Below are positions 36,728 through 47,015 of a DNA stretch of 64,000 bases, one piece after another. Numbering within the stretch: the stretch's first letter is position 1; every line of letters begins with the position of its first letter. This stretch comes from Pseudoalteromonas nigrifaciens. Its GTDB lineage: Bacteria; Pseudomonadota; Gammaproteobacteria; Enterobacterales; Alteromonadaceae. The notes under the pieces were generated by a model. The model did not search any database. It was not told where the DNA came from and was given only the letters and a program-made list of their open reading frames with translations. The stretch lies in assembly GCF_002221505.1 (NCBI RefSeq), contig NZ_CP011036.1, positions 1,860,001 to 1,924,000 of the forward strand. Reading direction: 5' to 3'. A program made the translations under genes and the position numbers.

Positions 36728-37600
36728 TTACCAGCCTGTTTTCTCTTTAAGTGCTTTACCGATATCAGCAAGTGAACGTACAGTTTTTACGCCCGCAGCT
36801 TCTAGTGCAGCAAATTTCTCATCAGCAGTACCTTTACCACCGGCAATGATTGCGCCAGCGTGACCCATACGCTTACCTTCTGGTGCAGTAACACCAGCAA
36901 TGTAAGATACTACAGGTTTAGTAACGTGTGCTTTGATGTACTCTGCAGCTTCTTCTTCTGCAGTACCACCAATTTCACCGATCATTACGATCGCTTCAGT
37001 TTGTGGATCTTTTTCGAACATTTCTAAAACGTCGATAAAGTTAGTACCTGGAATTGGGTCGCCACCAATACCAACACATGTAGACTGACCAAAACCAGCA
37101 TCAGTAGTTTGCTTAACTGCTTCGTACGTTAATGTACCAGAGCGAGAAACAATACCTACTTTACCAGGTTTGTGGATATGACCAGGCATGATACCAATCT
37201 TAGTTTCACCAGGAGTAATAACACCTGGGCAGTTAGGACCGATCATACGTGTACCTGTTTGATCTAGTTTGATTTTAACATCAACCATATCAAGTGTAGG
37301 AATACCTTCAGTGATACAAACAATCAGCTCGATGCCTGCATCGATTGCTTCTAAGATTGCATCTTTACAAAAAGGTGCTGGTACATAGATAACAGACGCA
37401 GTTGCGCCAGTTTCTTGTACTGCTTCACGCACTGTATTGAATACAGGAAGACCAAGGTGCGTTTGACCGCCTTTACCTGGGCTTACGCCACCAACCATTT
37501 GTGTACCGTACTCAAGCGCTTGCTCTGAGTGGAAAGTACCTTGGCCACCGGTGAAACCTTGACAGATAACTTTTGTATCTTTATTGATTAATACAGACAT
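36728..37600 (-). CDS. sucD: Succinyl-CoA synthetase alpha subunit
   Basis: Catalytic and CoA-binding subunit, 290 aa. It has the CoA-binding [14 protein letters not shown] near the N-terminus, [13 protein letters not shown], and the phospho-histidine loop [17 protein letters not shown] around residue 246. With SucC it makes ATP or GTP from succinyl-CoA. Its start overlaps the sucC stop by one base, ensuring equal synthesis. Confidence 0.97.
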   Translation of the reverse strand: MSVLINKDTKVICQGFTGGQGTFHSEQALEYGTQMVGGVSPGKGGQTHLGLPVFNTVREAVQETGATASVIYVPAPFCKDAILEAIDAGIELIVCITEGIPTLDMVDVKIKLDQTGTRMIGPNCPGVITPGETKIGIMPGHIHKPGKVGIVSRSGTLTYEAVKQTTDAGFGQSTCVGIGGDPIPGTNFIDVLEMFEKDPQTEAIVMIGEIGGTAEEEAAEYIKAHVTKPVVSYIAGVTAPEGKRMGHAGAIIAGGKGTADEKFAALEAAGVKTVRSLADIGKALKEKTGW

Positions 37601-38766
37601 TATTTGCCCTCCGCAGCAGCAACTACTTTTTCAGCAGCGTCTGTTAGTGATTCAGCAGCGATGATGTCTAGACCAGAGTTTTTAAGAACTTCACGGCCTA
37701 GTTCAGCGTTAGTACCTTCTAAACGTACAACTACTGGTACGTTTACGCCTACTTCTTTAACTGCGCCAATGATGCCTTCAGCAATCATGTCACAACGTAC
37801 AATACCGCCAAAGATGTTAACTAAAACAGCTTTAACATTATCATCAGAAAGAATGATTTTGAATGCTTCAGAAACACGTTCTTTAGTCGCGCCGCCGCCA
37901 ACATCTAGGAAGTTAGCCGGTTTGCCACCGTGTAGATTTACGATGTCCATAGTACCCATTGCTAGGCCTGCACCGTTAACCATACAACCAACGTTGCCAT
38001 CTAGCGCTACGTAGTTAAGCTCAAAGCTTGCTGCATGTGCTTCACGTGAATCTTCTTGTGAAGGATCATGGAATTCACGGATTTTAGGTTGACGGTAAAG
38101 TGCATTACCATCGATACCGATTTTGCCGTCAAGACAGTGAAGGTTACCTTCGTCTGTGATCACAAGCGGGTTGATTTCAAGTAATGCGAAATCAAAATCA
38201 GTGAACATTTTACCAAGACCCATAAAGATCTTAACAAACTGTTTCATTTGTACTGGGTTAAGACCCAATTTGAAACCTAGTTCACGTGCTTGATAAGCTT
38301 GAGGACCTACTAATGGGTCGATCTCAGCTTTATGGATAAGCTCAGGTGTTTCTTCAGCAACAGTTTCAATTTCAACGCCGCCTTCAGTAGACGCCATGAA
38401 AACAACTTTGCGAGATGCACGGTCAACAACTGCACCTAGGTACAATTCGTTGGCGATGTCAGTACAGCTTTCTACTAAAATTTTAGCAACTGGCTGGCCT
38501 TTCTCGTCTGTTTGGTAAGTAACTAGGTTTTTACCTAACCAGTTAGCTGCAAACGCTTTAACTTCGTCGATAGTTTTTACTAGCTTTACACCGCCAGCTT
38601 TACCACGTCCACCTGCGTGAACCTGAGTTTTAACAACCCACATATCGCCGCCAATTTTTTCAGCAGCAGCTGCAGCTTCTTCAGGTGTATCGCAAGCGTA
38701 ACCTGTAGAAACTGGTAAACCATATTCGGCAAAAAGTTGTTTTGCCTGATACTCATGCAAATTCAT
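37600..38766 (-). CDS. sucC: Succinyl-CoA synthetase beta subunit
   Basis: ATP-grasp subunit, 388 aa. It starts [19 protein letters not shown], has the nucleotide-binding [16 protein letters not shown], and ends with the [13 protein letters not shown] and [14 protein letters not shown] family segments. In this genome it is preceded by a terminator and a promoter candidate, so sucCD may be transcribed apart from sucAB. Confidence 0.97.
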   Translation of the reverse strand: MNLHEYQAKQLFAEYGLPVSTGYACDTPEEAAAAAEKIGGDMWVVKTQVHAGGRGKAGGVKLVKTIDEVKAFAANWLGKNLVTYQTDEKGQPVAKILVESCTDIANELYLGAVVDRASRKVVFMASTEGGVEIETVAEETPELIHKAEIDPLVGPQAYQARELGFKLGLNPVQMKQFVKIFMGLGKMFTDFDFALLEINPLVITDEGNLHCLDGKIGIDGNALYRQPKIREFHDPSQEDSREAHAASFELNYVALDGNVGCMVNGAGLAMGTMDIVNLHGGKPANFLDVGGGATKERVSEAFKIILSDDNVKAVLVNIFGGIVRCDMIAEGIIGAVKEVGVNVPVVVRLEGTNAELGREVLKNSGLDIIAAESLTDAAEKVVAAAEGK

Positions 38767-38840
38767 GATGCTTTATCCAAATTTTTATACTAAAAGAGCC
38801 GAATATTTTTTCAAATAAACAACTATCCCAAATTGCGACC

Positions 38841-38869
38841 ATAGTATAGATCCCAAGGCTTAACATGAA
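38841..38869 (-). promoter_or_regulatory. Candidate promoter of sucCD
   Basis: On the minus strand TTCATG (38864-38869) and TACTAT (38841-38846) are 17 bases apart, about 75 bases before sucC and just after the sucB terminator. Confidence 0.45.
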
Positions 38870-38891
38870 AACCCCAGTATGACCAAAGGCG

Positions 38892-38925
38892 CAAAAAAAA
38901 AGCTGTGAATGTTCATTCACAGCTT
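38892..38925 (-). terminator. Strong intrinsic terminator after sucB
   Basis: Read on the minus strand: AAGCTGTGAAT, 4-base loop, ATTCACAGCTT, then a run of about nine T residues, 18 bases beyond the sucB stop. It would end most transcripts from the sdh/suc promoter before sucCD. Confidence 0.9.
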
Positions 38926-38943
38926 ACATTTCATACAACTAAA

Positions 38944-40482
38944 TTAAACATCCAGTAATAAGCGTGTTGGATCTTCAAGTAACTCTTTAATTGTTACTAA
39001 GAAGCCAACAGATTCTTTGCCATCAATGATGCGGTGGTCATAAGAAAGTGCTAAATACATCATAGGAAGTATTTCTACTTTACCGTTTACAGCCATTGGA
39101 CGATCTTGGATTTTATGCATACCCAAAATTGAAGACTGCGGTAAATTAATGATAGGAGTAGATAGTAAAGAACCAAATACACCGCCATTTGTAATAGTGA
39201 AGTTACCACCCGTCATATCATCAAGTGTTAGCTTACCATCACGACCTTTTAGTGCTAGCTCACGAATACCTTTTTCGATTTCTGCAACTGATAACTTGTC
39301 ACAATCTTTAAGTACTGGCGTTACTAGACCACGAGGTGTAGATACAGCGATGCTGATATCGAAGTAGTTGTGATAAACAATATCGTCACCATCAATTGAT
39401 GCATTTACATCTGGAAAGCGCTTAAGTGCTTCAGTAACCGCTTTCACGTAGAAAGACATGAAACCTAAACGAATACCGTGGCGCTTTTCAAACACTTCTT
39501 GATACTGCTTACGAAGGCTCATGATAGGTTCCATGTTCACTTCGTTGAATGTTGTTAACATTGCAGTTGAGTTTTTCGCTTCAAGTAAGCGCTTAGCAAT
39601 TGTTTTACGTAAACGCGTCATAGGAACACGTTTTTGTGTACGATCGCCCATTGCTGCTGCAGGTGCTGCCGCTGGTGCTGCTTTTGCCGCTGGTGCAGGT
39701 GCTTTTAAGAAAGTATCTACGTCTTCTTTAGTTACACGACCGTTTTTACCCGTGCCTTTAATTTTTGCAGCGTCTAGGCCTTTTTCAGCAATTAAACGAC
39801 GTACTGAAGGTGTTAACACATCAGAGCTGTCGTTTGACTCACTTGCTGCTGGTGCAGCTGCGTCTGCTTTTTTAGCTGGTGCTGCTGGAGCGCCGCCCGC
39901 TTTAACCGAGCCAATTACTTGCTCGCCTAATACAGTGTCGCCTTCGCCGTGGATTATTTCACCCATGATACCGTCTTCTTGAGCAACAACCTCAAGTACC
40001 ACTTTATCAGTTTCAATATCTACTAAGTTTTGATCGCGAGTTACTGCGTCGCCTGCTTGTACATGCCATGTAGCAATTGTTGCGTCTGCAACTGATTCTG
40101 GAAGTACAGGAACTTTAATATCCACTTCTTTACCTTCTGATGCTGGTGCTGATTGCGCCGCTGGCGCGTCTTCTGATTTAGTTGCTGCAGATTCTTCAGT
40201 TGAAGAGTCTTCTTTTGGTGCATCTTCACTTGCTGGTGCTGCATCAGCATCGCCAAGTAAACCGATAACTTGATCGCCAAGTACCGTAGCGCCTTCTTCT
40301 TGTGTAATTTCAGTAATCACACCGTCATGTTGCGCAACAACTTCTAAAACCACTTTATCTGTTTCAATGTCTACTAAGTTTTGGTCGCGAGTTACTTTGT
40401 CGCCAACACTTACATGCCATGTAGCAACGGTAGCATCTGCAACCGACTCAGGAAGAACAGGAACTTTAATTTCTGTGCTCAT
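38944..40482 (-). CDS. sucB: 2-oxoglutarate dehydrogenase E2 (dihydrolipoyl succinyltransferase), two lipoyl domains
   Basis: Core of the 2-oxoglutarate dehydrogenase complex, 512 aa, about 100 longer than the E. coli protein (about 405 aa). The extra length is a second lipoyl domain. Domain 1 (about 3-75, Lys43) and domain 2 (about 119-193, Lys160) are nearly identical, sharing [13 protein letters not shown] and [20 protein letters not shown]. Ala/Pro/acidic linkers join them. A subunit-binding domain (about 225-260) and the catalytic domain with His483 and Asp487 (HRIIDGKE) follow. It lies 3 bases after sucA with AAAGGA before the ATG. Confidence 0.95.
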   Translation of the reverse strand: MSTEIKVPVLPESVADATVATWHVSVGDKVTRDQNLVDIETDKVVLEVVAQHDGVITEITQEEGATVLGDQVIGLLGDADAAPASEDAPKEDSSTEESAATKSEDAPAAQSAPASEGKEVDIKVPVLPESVADATIATWHVQAGDAVTRDQNLVDIETDKVVLEVVAQEDGIMGEIIHGEGDTVLGEQVIGSVKAGGAPAAPAKKADAAAPAASESNDSSDVLTPSVRRLIAEKGLDAAKIKGTGKNGRVTKEDVDTFLKAPAPAAKAAPAAAPAAAMGDRTQKRVPMTRLRKTIAKRLLEAKNSTAMLTTFNEVNMEPIMSLRKQYQEVFEKRHGIRLGFMSFYVKAVTEALKRFPDVNASIDGDDIVYHNYFDISIAVSTPRGLVTPVLKDCDKLSVAEIEKGIRELALKGRDGKLTLDDMTGGNFTITNGGVFGSLLSTPIINLPQSSILGMHKIQDRPMAVNGKVEILPMMYLALSYDHRIIDGKESVGFLVTIKELLEDPTRLLLDV

Positions 40483-40485
40483 TGC

Positions 40486-43305
40486 TTATCCTTTATTTTC
40501 GATAGTAAGCGCGTCGGCAACGAGCGCTTGTTGTTCTTTAGTATGTACTGACATATAACCACATGCTGGTGATGCTGAAGCCTTACGACCCGCATACGTT
40601 AGTTTAGCGTTTTGTGGAATAGCATCTTTGAAGTGATGTTGCGAGCAATACCATGCACCTTGGTTTTGCGGCTCTTCTTGACACCATACAAAATCAGTTA
40701 CGTGCTGGTAACGCTCTATAATAGTTTTCATTTCGTCGTGTGGGAACGGGTAAAGCTGCTCTACACGTACGATAGCAATATTATCTTGTTCAAGCTTGCG
40801 GCGCTCTTGTAATAGTTCATAGTAAACTTTACCACTACAAAAAATAACGCGCTCTACTTTCTCAGGGTTAATATCATCAATTTCGTCAATCACATTATGA
40901 AAAACACCTGCAGAGAGTTCTTCTAGCGAAGACACTGCTAACGGATGGCGTAGTAATGACTTAGGCGTCATAACAATCAGTGGACGACGCAATGGTCTAA
41001 CTGATTGACGACGAAGCATTGCATATACTTGCGCTGGCGTTGAAGGTACACATACTTGCATATTGTGATCAGCACAAAGTTGTAAAAAGCGCTCTAAGCG
41101 TGCAGAGCTGTGCTCTGGACCTTGGCCTTCGTAACCATGTGGTAATAAAATAGTAAGGCCGCATAAACGCCCCCACTTTTGCTCACCCGAGCTTAAAAAC
41201 TGATCAAATACAACTTGTGCGCCGTTTGCAAAGTCACCAAACTGTGCTTCCCAAATAATTAATGACGTTGGCTCTGCGGTTGCGTAACCATATTCAAAAG
41301 CAACAACCGCTTCTTCAGAAAGAACTGAATCGAATACTTGGAAAGTACCTTGATCTTTACCAACATGCTCAAGTGGAGTGTAAGTCGCACCATCGGCTTG
41401 ACTATGTACTACCGCATGGCGATGGAAGAAAGTACCACGACCAGAATCTTGTCCAGTAAAGCGAATATCTGTGCCTTCTGCTGCAATAGTTGCATAAGCT
41501 AGTGTTTCTGCCATGCCCCAATCAAGCGGCTTTTCGCCAGATGCCATTAGCTTACGATCGTCGTAAATTTTCTTCACGCGCGATTGCGCTTTATGACTCT
41601 CTGGGTAGCTAGACACTATGTTGCCAAGCTCTTTTAGTTTTTCAACCGAGACACTTGCATCGTAATCAACACTCCATTCATGGCCAACATACTTTGCCCA
41701 ATCTGATGAATGTGATGTTTCTGGCTGTATTTCATCAACCACACAATTACCTTCGTCTAAACCATTACGGTAATCATCAACAAGTGCTTTAACCTCATCT
41801 TCAGTGAATGAGCCTTCGGCAATTAATTGATCAGCGTAAATTAAACGTGGAACTGGATGCTTTTTAATTTTTTGATACATAACAGGCTGAGTAGCATTAG
41901 GCTCATCAGCTTCGTTATGACCATGGCGACGGTAACAAACAAGGTCAATTACAACGTCACGCTTAAATTGGTTTCTGAAATCAAGTGCCAGTTGAGTAAC
42001 AAATGCCACTGCTTCTGGATCGTCAGAATTAACATGAAATATTGGCGACTGCACCATTTTAGCAATGTCAGTACAGTATGGAGTAGAACGTACATCGTCT
42101 TGTTTAGACGTTGTAAATCCAACTTGGTTATTTACTACTATACGAATACTACCGCCACAGCTAAAGGCGTTTGTTTGTGACATGTTAAATGTTTCTTGTA
42201 CAACACCTTGACCAGCAATTGCTGAGTCGCCATGAATAGTAATTGGCAGTGCTTTAATACCTGAGCTGTCACCTAAGCGGTCTAAACGAGCACGTACTGA
42301 GCCCATAACCACTGGATTTACAATTTCAAGATGCGATGGGTTAAACGCAAGTGCCATGTGCACATTGCCACCTTTAGTAGCAAAGTCAGATGAGTAACCC
42401 ATGTGGTATTTAACATCACCCGAGCTTAACGTGTCTTTGTGTTTACCGGCAAACTCATCAAATAACTCTGATGGATTTTTACCAAGTACGTTCACAAGTA
42501 CGTTTAAACGGCCGCGGTGAGCCATACCAATAACAGCTTCTTTTTGGCCACTTTCACCAGCGCGGTGAATCAGCTCTTTAAGCATAGGTACTAACGCATC
42601 GCCACCTTCAAGTGAGAAGCGCTTAGCACCTGGGAACTTAGCCCCTAAATATTTTTCAAGACCATCGGCTGCGGTTAATCCTTTAAGGATACGTAGCTTT
42701 TCGTCTTTATTGAATTTTGGCCTAGACTGAACAGACTCTAAACGCTGTTGTAACCAACGTTTTTCTTCTGTTGATGTGATGTGCATATACTCGGCGCCAA
42801 TAGAACCACAATACGTGGTTTTTAGTGCTTGGTATAACTCACCTAGAGGCATAGTATCGCGCCCTACAGCAAACGATCCTACATTAAATTCGCGGTCAAA
42901 GTCAGCATTGGATAGGTCGTGGTAATCTAGCTCTAAATCTCGTACGCGCTCTCGCTGCCAAATACCTAACGGATCTAAGTTAGCATTTTGGTGTCCACGA
43001 AAACGGAAAGCATTAATAAGTTGCAATACTTTAACCTGTTTAAGGTCACCGCCACTGCCCTCTGCTACCACTACTTCTCTATGCTTGTTTTTAGCAAGCG
43101 CCGCAAACTGTGCTCGAACTTCTGAATGTTTTACTTCAACATCCACACCATCAACTTTAGGTAATTGTTCAAACACTTCTCGCCATTCTTCTGGCACCGA
43201 AGTCGCATCGTCTAAATACGCTTCATAAAGCTCTTCAATATAAGCAACGTTACCGCCGTTTAAATGTGAAGATTCTAGCCATGCCTTCATCACACCTTCG
43301 TGCAT
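40486..43305 (-). CDS. sucA: 2-oxoglutarate dehydrogenase E1
   Basis: Thiamine-diphosphate-dependent decarboxylase of 939 aa. Landmarks are MKAWLESSHLNGGN at the N-terminus, RFRGHQNANLDPL, the cofactor region HGDSAIAGQGVVQE, NNQVGFTTS, and the C-terminal transketolase part (YTPLEHV, HGYEGQGPEHSSARLERF). Its ATG at 43305 aligns with the E. coli start; a second ATG five codons later has a better Shine-Dalgarno and might also be used. Confidence 0.96.
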   Translation of the reverse strand: MHEGVMKAWLESSHLNGGNVAYIEELYEAYLDDATSVPEEWREVFEQLPKVDGVDVEVKHSEVRAQFAALAKNKHREVVVAEGSGGDLKQVKVLQLINAFRFRGHQNANLDPLGIWQRERVRDLELDYHDLSNADFDREFNVGSFAVGRDTMPLGELYQALKTTYCGSIGAEYMHITSTEEKRWLQQRLESVQSRPKFNKDEKLRILKGLTAADGLEKYLGAKFPGAKRFSLEGGDALVPMLKELIHRAGESGQKEAVIGMAHRGRLNVLVNVLGKNPSELFDEFAGKHKDTLSSGDVKYHMGYSSDFATKGGNVHMALAFNPSHLEIVNPVVMGSVRARLDRLGDSSGIKALPITIHGDSAIAGQGVVQETFNMSQTNAFSCGGSIRIVVNNQVGFTTSKQDDVRSTPYCTDIAKMVQSPIFHVNSDDPEAVAFVTQLALDFRNQFKRDVVIDLVCYRRHGHNEADEPNATQPVMYQKIKKHPVPRLIYADQLIAEGSFTEDEVKALVDDYRNGLDEGNCVVDEIQPETSHSSDWAKYVGHEWSVDYDASVSVEKLKELGNIVSSYPESHKAQSRVKKIYDDRKLMASGEKPLDWGMAETLAYATIAAEGTDIRFTGQDSGRGTFFHRHAVVHSQADGATYTPLEHVGKDQGTFQVFDSVLSEEAVVAFEYGYATAEPTSLIIWEAQFGDFANGAQVVFDQFLSSGEQKWGRLCGLTILLPHGYEGQGPEHSSARLERFLQLCADHNMQVCVPSTPAQVYAMLRRQSVRPLRRPLIVMTPKSLLRHPLAVSSLEELSAGVFHNVIDEIDDINPEKVERVIFCSGKVYYELLQERRKLEQDNIAIVRVEQLYPFPHDEMKTIIERYQHVTDFVWCQEEPQNQGAWYCSQHHFKDAIPQNAKLTYAGRKASASPACGYMSVHTKEQQALVADALTIENKG

Positions 43306-43350
43306 TTATAAGCCCTTTTCTTTAGCGCAGAAATTAATAGTTATGATAAC

Positions 43351-43378
43351 AGGATGACTAATTAGTATTAGCCATCCT
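43351..43378 (-). other. Hairpin in the sdhB-sucA gap
   Basis: AGGATG and CATCCT with inner CTAAT/ATTAG pairs form a mostly paired stem of about 11 bp. No T-run follows, so it could be a processing or stability element within the operon transcript rather than a terminator. Confidence 0.45.
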
Positions 43379-43393
43379 ACATTTACTAAGTAA

Positions 43394-44110
43394 TTAAACC
43401 GCTCGGTTTAATAACATAGATTTTATTTGTCCAATTGCTTTGGTCGGATTAAGACCCTTAGGACAAACGCTAACACAGTTCATTATACTGTGGCAACGGA
43501 ACACACTGAAAGCATCGTCTAAGTCAGCTAAACGCTCTTCTGTTGCTGTATCTCGGCTATCAGCCAAGAAACGGTAAGCATGAAGAAGGCCTGCTGGACC
43601 AATGAACTTGTCTGGATTCCACCAGAACGAAGGACACGATGTTGAACAACATGCACATAAAATACACTCATAAAGCCCATCTAACTTATCACGTTCTTCG
43701 ATTGTTTGAAGACGCTCGCCAGCTGCTGGCGTGTCATTAATTAGATACGGTTTAACTTTTTCGTATTGAGTGTAGAACTGACTCATGTCAATAACAAGGT
43801 CACGAACCACAGGTAAGCCTGGTAATGGACGCACTACTATTTTACCTTTGCCACCTTTTTGCAGCGTAGATAAAGGAGTGATACATGCCAAACCATTTTT
43901 ACCATTCATGTTAACACCATCAGATCCACACACGCCTTCACGGCATGAACGACGGAAAGATAATGTTGGATCTTGTTCTTTTAAAAGAATAAGTGCATCC
44001 AAAACCATCATGTCGTGACCTTCCTCTGTTTGCAAGGTGTATTCTTGCATACGAGGTGCGTTGTCAACATCGGGATTATAACGATAAACTGAAAATTGTA
44101 CTTGTGCCAT
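43394..44110 (-). CDS. sdhB: Succinate dehydrogenase iron-sulfur subunit
   Basis: Electron-transfer subunit, 238 aa. The 2Fe-2S ligands lie in RRSCREGVCGSDGVNMNG, and the 4Fe-4S and 3Fe-4S ligands in CILCACCSTSCPSFWWN and CHSIMNCVSVCPKGLNP. It passes electrons from SdhA to ubiquinone at SdhCD on the inner membrane. It follows sdhA by 10 bases. Confidence 0.97.
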   Translation of the reverse strand: MAQVQFSVYRYNPDVDNAPRMQEYTLQTEEGHDMMVLDALILLKEQDPTLSFRRSCREGVCGSDGVNMNGKNGLACITPLSTLQKGGKGKIVVRPLPGLPVVRDLVIDMSQFYTQYEKVKPYLINDTPAAGERLQTIEERDKLDGLYECILCACCSTSCPSFWWNPDKFIGPAGLLHAYRFLADSRDTATEERLADLDDAFSVFRCHSIMNCVSVCPKGLNPTKAIGQIKSMLLNRAV

Positions 44111-44120
44111 CGTCTATCTC

Positions 44121-45893
44121 CTAGTACACACGTGCTTTAGGTGGGAAAGCTTCACGCGACTTAGGCGCGTAGTTTACGTCACGCTTGCTCATTTCATCCG
44201 TTAACGGATTAAATACTGAGTGACATAACCAGTTTTCGTCATCACGATCTGGGAAGTCAAAGCGAGAGTGTGCACCACGGCTTTCGGTACGGAAGTTTGC
44301 AGCTACTGCAGTTGAGTAAGCTGTTTCCATTAAGTTATCTAGTTCAAGACATTCAATACGCTGCGTGTTGAAGTCTGATGATTTATCATCAAGACGTGCA
44401 TGTTGCAGACGTTCACGAATTTCTTTAAGTTCTTGCAGACCAGCAGCCATTGAGTCACCTTCACGAAATACCGAGAAGTTAAGTTGCATACATTGCTGTA
44501 AGTCTTTTTTGATTTGAACTGGATCTTCACCTTGGCCAGCCGTTGAATTTTCCCAACGATTGTAACGTGCAAGTGATGTTTCTAAATCAGACTCTGATGC
44601 CGCTTTAGAAATTTCAACATCATTTAGGTATTTACCTAAGAAGTTACCGGCCGCACGACCAAATACCACTAAATCAAGTAATGAGTTACCACCTAAGCGG
44701 TTAGCACCGTGTACTGATACACAGGCAATCTCACCTACCGCAAACAAACCTTCAACGATTGTTTCTTTGCCGTTTGCGTCGATTTGTAGCGCTTGACCAT
44801 TTACGTTGGTTGGCACGCCACCCATCATGTAATGACATGTAGGAATTACTGGAATTGGTTCTTTTGCAGGGTCAACGTGAGCAAATGTTTTAGCAAGGTC
44901 ACATACACCAGGAAGACGCAGATTTAGTGTTTCTGCACCTAAGTGATCTAGTTTTAGCTTAAGGTGAGGACCCCAAGGACCATCACAACCACGACCTTCA
45001 CGGATCTCAGTCATCATTGAACGTGCAACCACATCGCGAGACGCTAAGTCTTTTGCGTTTGGTGCATAACGTTCCATGAAGCGCTCGCCATCTTTATTTA
45101 AAAGATAACCACCTTCGCCACGACAACCTTCAGTTACTAGCGTACCCGCGCCAGCAATACCCGTTGGGTGGAACTGCCACATTTCCATATCTTGCATAGA
45201 AATACCAGCACGTGTTGCCATACCAACGCCATCGCCGGTGTTGATGTGCGCATTAGTAGTTGATGCAAAAATACGACCCGCACCACCTGTTGCTAATACT
45301 ACTGCTTTAGATTTGAAATAAGTGATTTCACCTGTTTCAATTTCAATTGCAGTACAACCTACTACATCACCATTATCGTTTTTAACTAAATCAAGTGCAT
45401 ACCATTCTGAGAATACATTTGTTTTGTTTTTAACATTTTGTTGATAAAGAAGGTGTAATAGTGCGTGACCAGTACGATCGGCAGCTGCCGCAGTACGTGC
45501 AGCTTGTTCACCACCAAAGTTTTTCGATTGACCACCGAAAGGACGTTGGTAAACACGGCCATTTTCAAAGCGAGAAAATGGGAGACCCATGTTTTCTAAT
45601 TCAGTAATAGCTTCTGGGCCTGTTTGACACATATATTCAATAGCGTCTTGGTCACCGATAAAATCGGAGCCCTTAACGGTATCGTACATGTGCCATTCCC
45701 AGTTATCTTCGTGCGAGTTACCAAGCGCTACTGTAATACCACCCTGTGCTGATACAGTGTGTGAGCGAGTTGGAAATACTTTAGAGATTAAAGCACACGT
45801 TTTGCCAGACTCAGTAATAGCTAAAGCAGCGCGCATACCTGCACCACCGGCACCGATTACTACGGCGTCAAATTCACGAACAGAATATTTCAC
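44121..45893 (-). CDS. sdhA: Succinate dehydrogenase flavoprotein subunit
   Basis: Catalytic subunit, 590 aa, with covalently bound FAD on the His of [11 protein letters not shown]. It has [14 protein letters not shown] at the N-terminus, the substrate-binding HPTGIAGAG and the [18 protein letters not shown] signature. The ATG directly follows the sdhD stop. Matches E. coli SdhA closely. Confidence 0.97.
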   Translation of the reverse strand: MKYSVREFDAVVIGAGGAGMRAALAITESGKTCALISKVFPTRSHTVSAQGGITVALGNSHEDNWEWHMYDTVKGSDFIGDQDAIEYMCQTGPEAITELENMGLPFSRFENGRVYQRPFGGQSKNFGGEQAARTAAAADRTGHALLHLLYQQNVKNKTNVFSEWYALDLVKNDNGDVVGCTAIEIETGEITYFKSKAVVLATGGAGRIFASTTNAHINTGDGVGMATRAGISMQDMEMWQFHPTGIAGAGTLVTEGCRGEGGYLLNKDGERFMERYAPNAKDLASRDVVARSMMTEIREGRGCDGPWGPHLKLKLDHLGAETLNLRLPGVCDLAKTFAHVDPAKEPIPVIPTCHYMMGGVPTNVNGQALQIDANGKETIVEGLFAVGEIACVSVHGANRLGGNSLLDLVVFGRAAGNFLGKYLNDVEISKAASESDLETSLARYNRWENSTAGQGEDPVQIKKDLQQCMQLNFSVFREGDSMAAGLQELKEIRERLQHARLDDKSSDFNTQRIECLELDNLMETAYSTAVAANFRTESRGAHSRFDFPDRDDENWLCHSVFNPLTDEMSKRDVNYAPKSREAFPPKARVY

Positions 45894-46247
45894 TTATACA
45901 CCCCATAATACGATTAGACCAATAGCTACGTAAGCAAAGGCCATTAGGTTTAGTACAAAGCCTAAAACAGCACGAAGCTTAGCGCACTTAACATAGTCTG
46001 TTAGAACTTGCCAAAGGCCAATGCGGGTATGAACCATAATGCAAACCAGGGCAATTAAAGTAAACCCTTTCATTGCTAGGTTAGAGAAGAGGCCTGTCCA
46101 GGCTTCGAAAGTGACTTCTGGCGTTGCTAAAAAATAGCCGATAATAAAAATCGCATACGCGCTTATTATTAATGCCGTGGTACGTAAAGATACGAAATCT
46201 TGTACACCATCACGTTTAAGAGTTGCTTGATTTAAAACCATATCCAC
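45894..46247 (-). CDS. sdhD: Succinate dehydrogenase membrane anchor subunit
   Basis: Membrane anchor of 117 aa with three membrane segments (about 25-43, 52-75 and 90-113). A His in the second segment (IMVHTRIGLWQVLTDYVK) is placed to ligate heme b. It overlaps sdhC by 16 bases. Confidence 0.92.
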   Translation of the reverse strand: MDMVLNQATLKRDGVQDFVSLRTTALIISAYAIFIIGYFLATPEVTFEAWTGLFSNLAMKGFTLIALVCIMVHTRIGLWQVLTDYVKCAKLRAVLGFVLNLMAFAYVAIGLIVLWGV

Positions 46248-46609
46248 ACCCCTGCCAATACGGCAAACACAACGCCAAGAGCCATTGCAATTTTAGCGCT
46301 GAGGTTACCTGATTCAAGTTCTTCCCAATGTCCCATATCCATAATCATATGGCGAATACCACCAATAAGGTGATAACCCAATACAGACACGGTGCCCCAA
46401 GCAATAAATTTGGCAATGAATCCGTTAAACAGACCCTTGACGAATTCAAAACCTTCAGCAGAAGAAAGAGACTCTGACCAAGCCCAAATGACAAACGTTA
46501 AAGCAAAAAATAATGCAACACCGGTGACGCGGTGGAAAATTGACGCTTTAGCCGTTGCCGGCATAGATATAGTTGTTAGATCTAGATTTACAGGTCTTTG
46601 CTTTTTCAC
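46232..46609 (-). CDS. sdhC: Succinate dehydrogenase cytochrome b556 subunit
   Basis: Membrane subunit of 125 aa with three membrane segments. It has the quinone-site SIFHRVTGVALF and the heme ligand His in GYHLIGGIRHMIMD. The start is GTG at 46609 with only weak Shine-Dalgarno support, so initiation may be inefficient. First gene of sdhCDAB-sucAB. Confidence 0.92.
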   Translation of the reverse strand: MKKQRPVNLDLTTISMPATAKASIFHRVTGVALFFALTFVIWAWSESLSSAEGFEFVKGLFNGFIAKFIAWGTVSVLGYHLIGGIRHMIMDMGHWEELESGNLSAKIAMALGVVFAVLAGVWIWF

Positions 46610-46853
46610 AGTTACTTGCCCATCTTGCCCACAGTGGGGCTCATCTACTTGTTTTTCTAAAACCCACCAAATATTTTTGATGGAACTATCAAAATAAACG
46701 TCTCTTTACAAATAAAGTTCACTATAATGCAAAAATTATAATGTAAAAATATGTTTACCTAAATACAATACGGTTAAAAACCTTCGACAGTATATATAGC
46801 CGCAGGCCTTTTTACAATTCTTGTTTAGTTAGAGCCATTTGCAAATTAGCCAA

Positions 46854-46862
46854 TGGTATAAT
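46854..46862 (+). promoter_or_regulatory. Candidate extended -10 promoter for gltA
   Basis: TGGTATAAT is an extended -10 element (TGnTATAAT) with a poor -35, about 150 bases before gltA. Confidence 0.4.
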
Positions 46863-46915
46863 ATTCAAACCATACCGAATATTTATTATACGTATACGCA
46901 TATTGCTTATAAAAA

Positions 46916-46946
46916 TTGACTTTATACCCCTCTTTCACGTTAAAAT
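46916..46946 (+). promoter_or_regulatory. Candidate sigma-70 promoter for gltA
   Basis: TTGACT and TAAAAT lie 19 bases apart, 70 bases before the gltA start. The spacing is at the long limit. Confidence 0.4.
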
Positions 46947-47015
46947 GAGAAGATGTGCTTAAAACAGATTTTAGAGTATAAAATCAGAATAGTTATCTTA
47001 ATAGGAGATACATAG

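Larger units (their letters stand above)
46610..47015. other. Intergenic control region between sdhC and gltA (406 bp)
   Basis: Highly A/T-rich, with no open frame that looks like a gene. It holds divergent promoters: plus-strand candidates for gltA (listed separately) and minus-strand A/T-rich -10-like hexamers TATAGT (46721-46726) and TATAAT (46735-46740) for sdh. I do not see a clear CRP consensus, and ArcA sites cannot be judged by eye. Confidence 0.6.

Noticed and set aside
39521..39982. 153-aa plus-strand open frame inside sucB
   Set aside because: An Ala-rich shadow created by the GC-rich Ala/Pro linker codons of sucB on the other strand.
41857..42180. 107-aa plus-strand open frame inside sucA
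   Set aside because: It is antisense to a highly conserved coding region, lacks a ribosome site and has no recognisable protein features.
46610..47015. CRP site between sdhC and gltA
   Set aside because: No sequence close to TGTGA-N6-TCACA was seen, so I do not annotate one.
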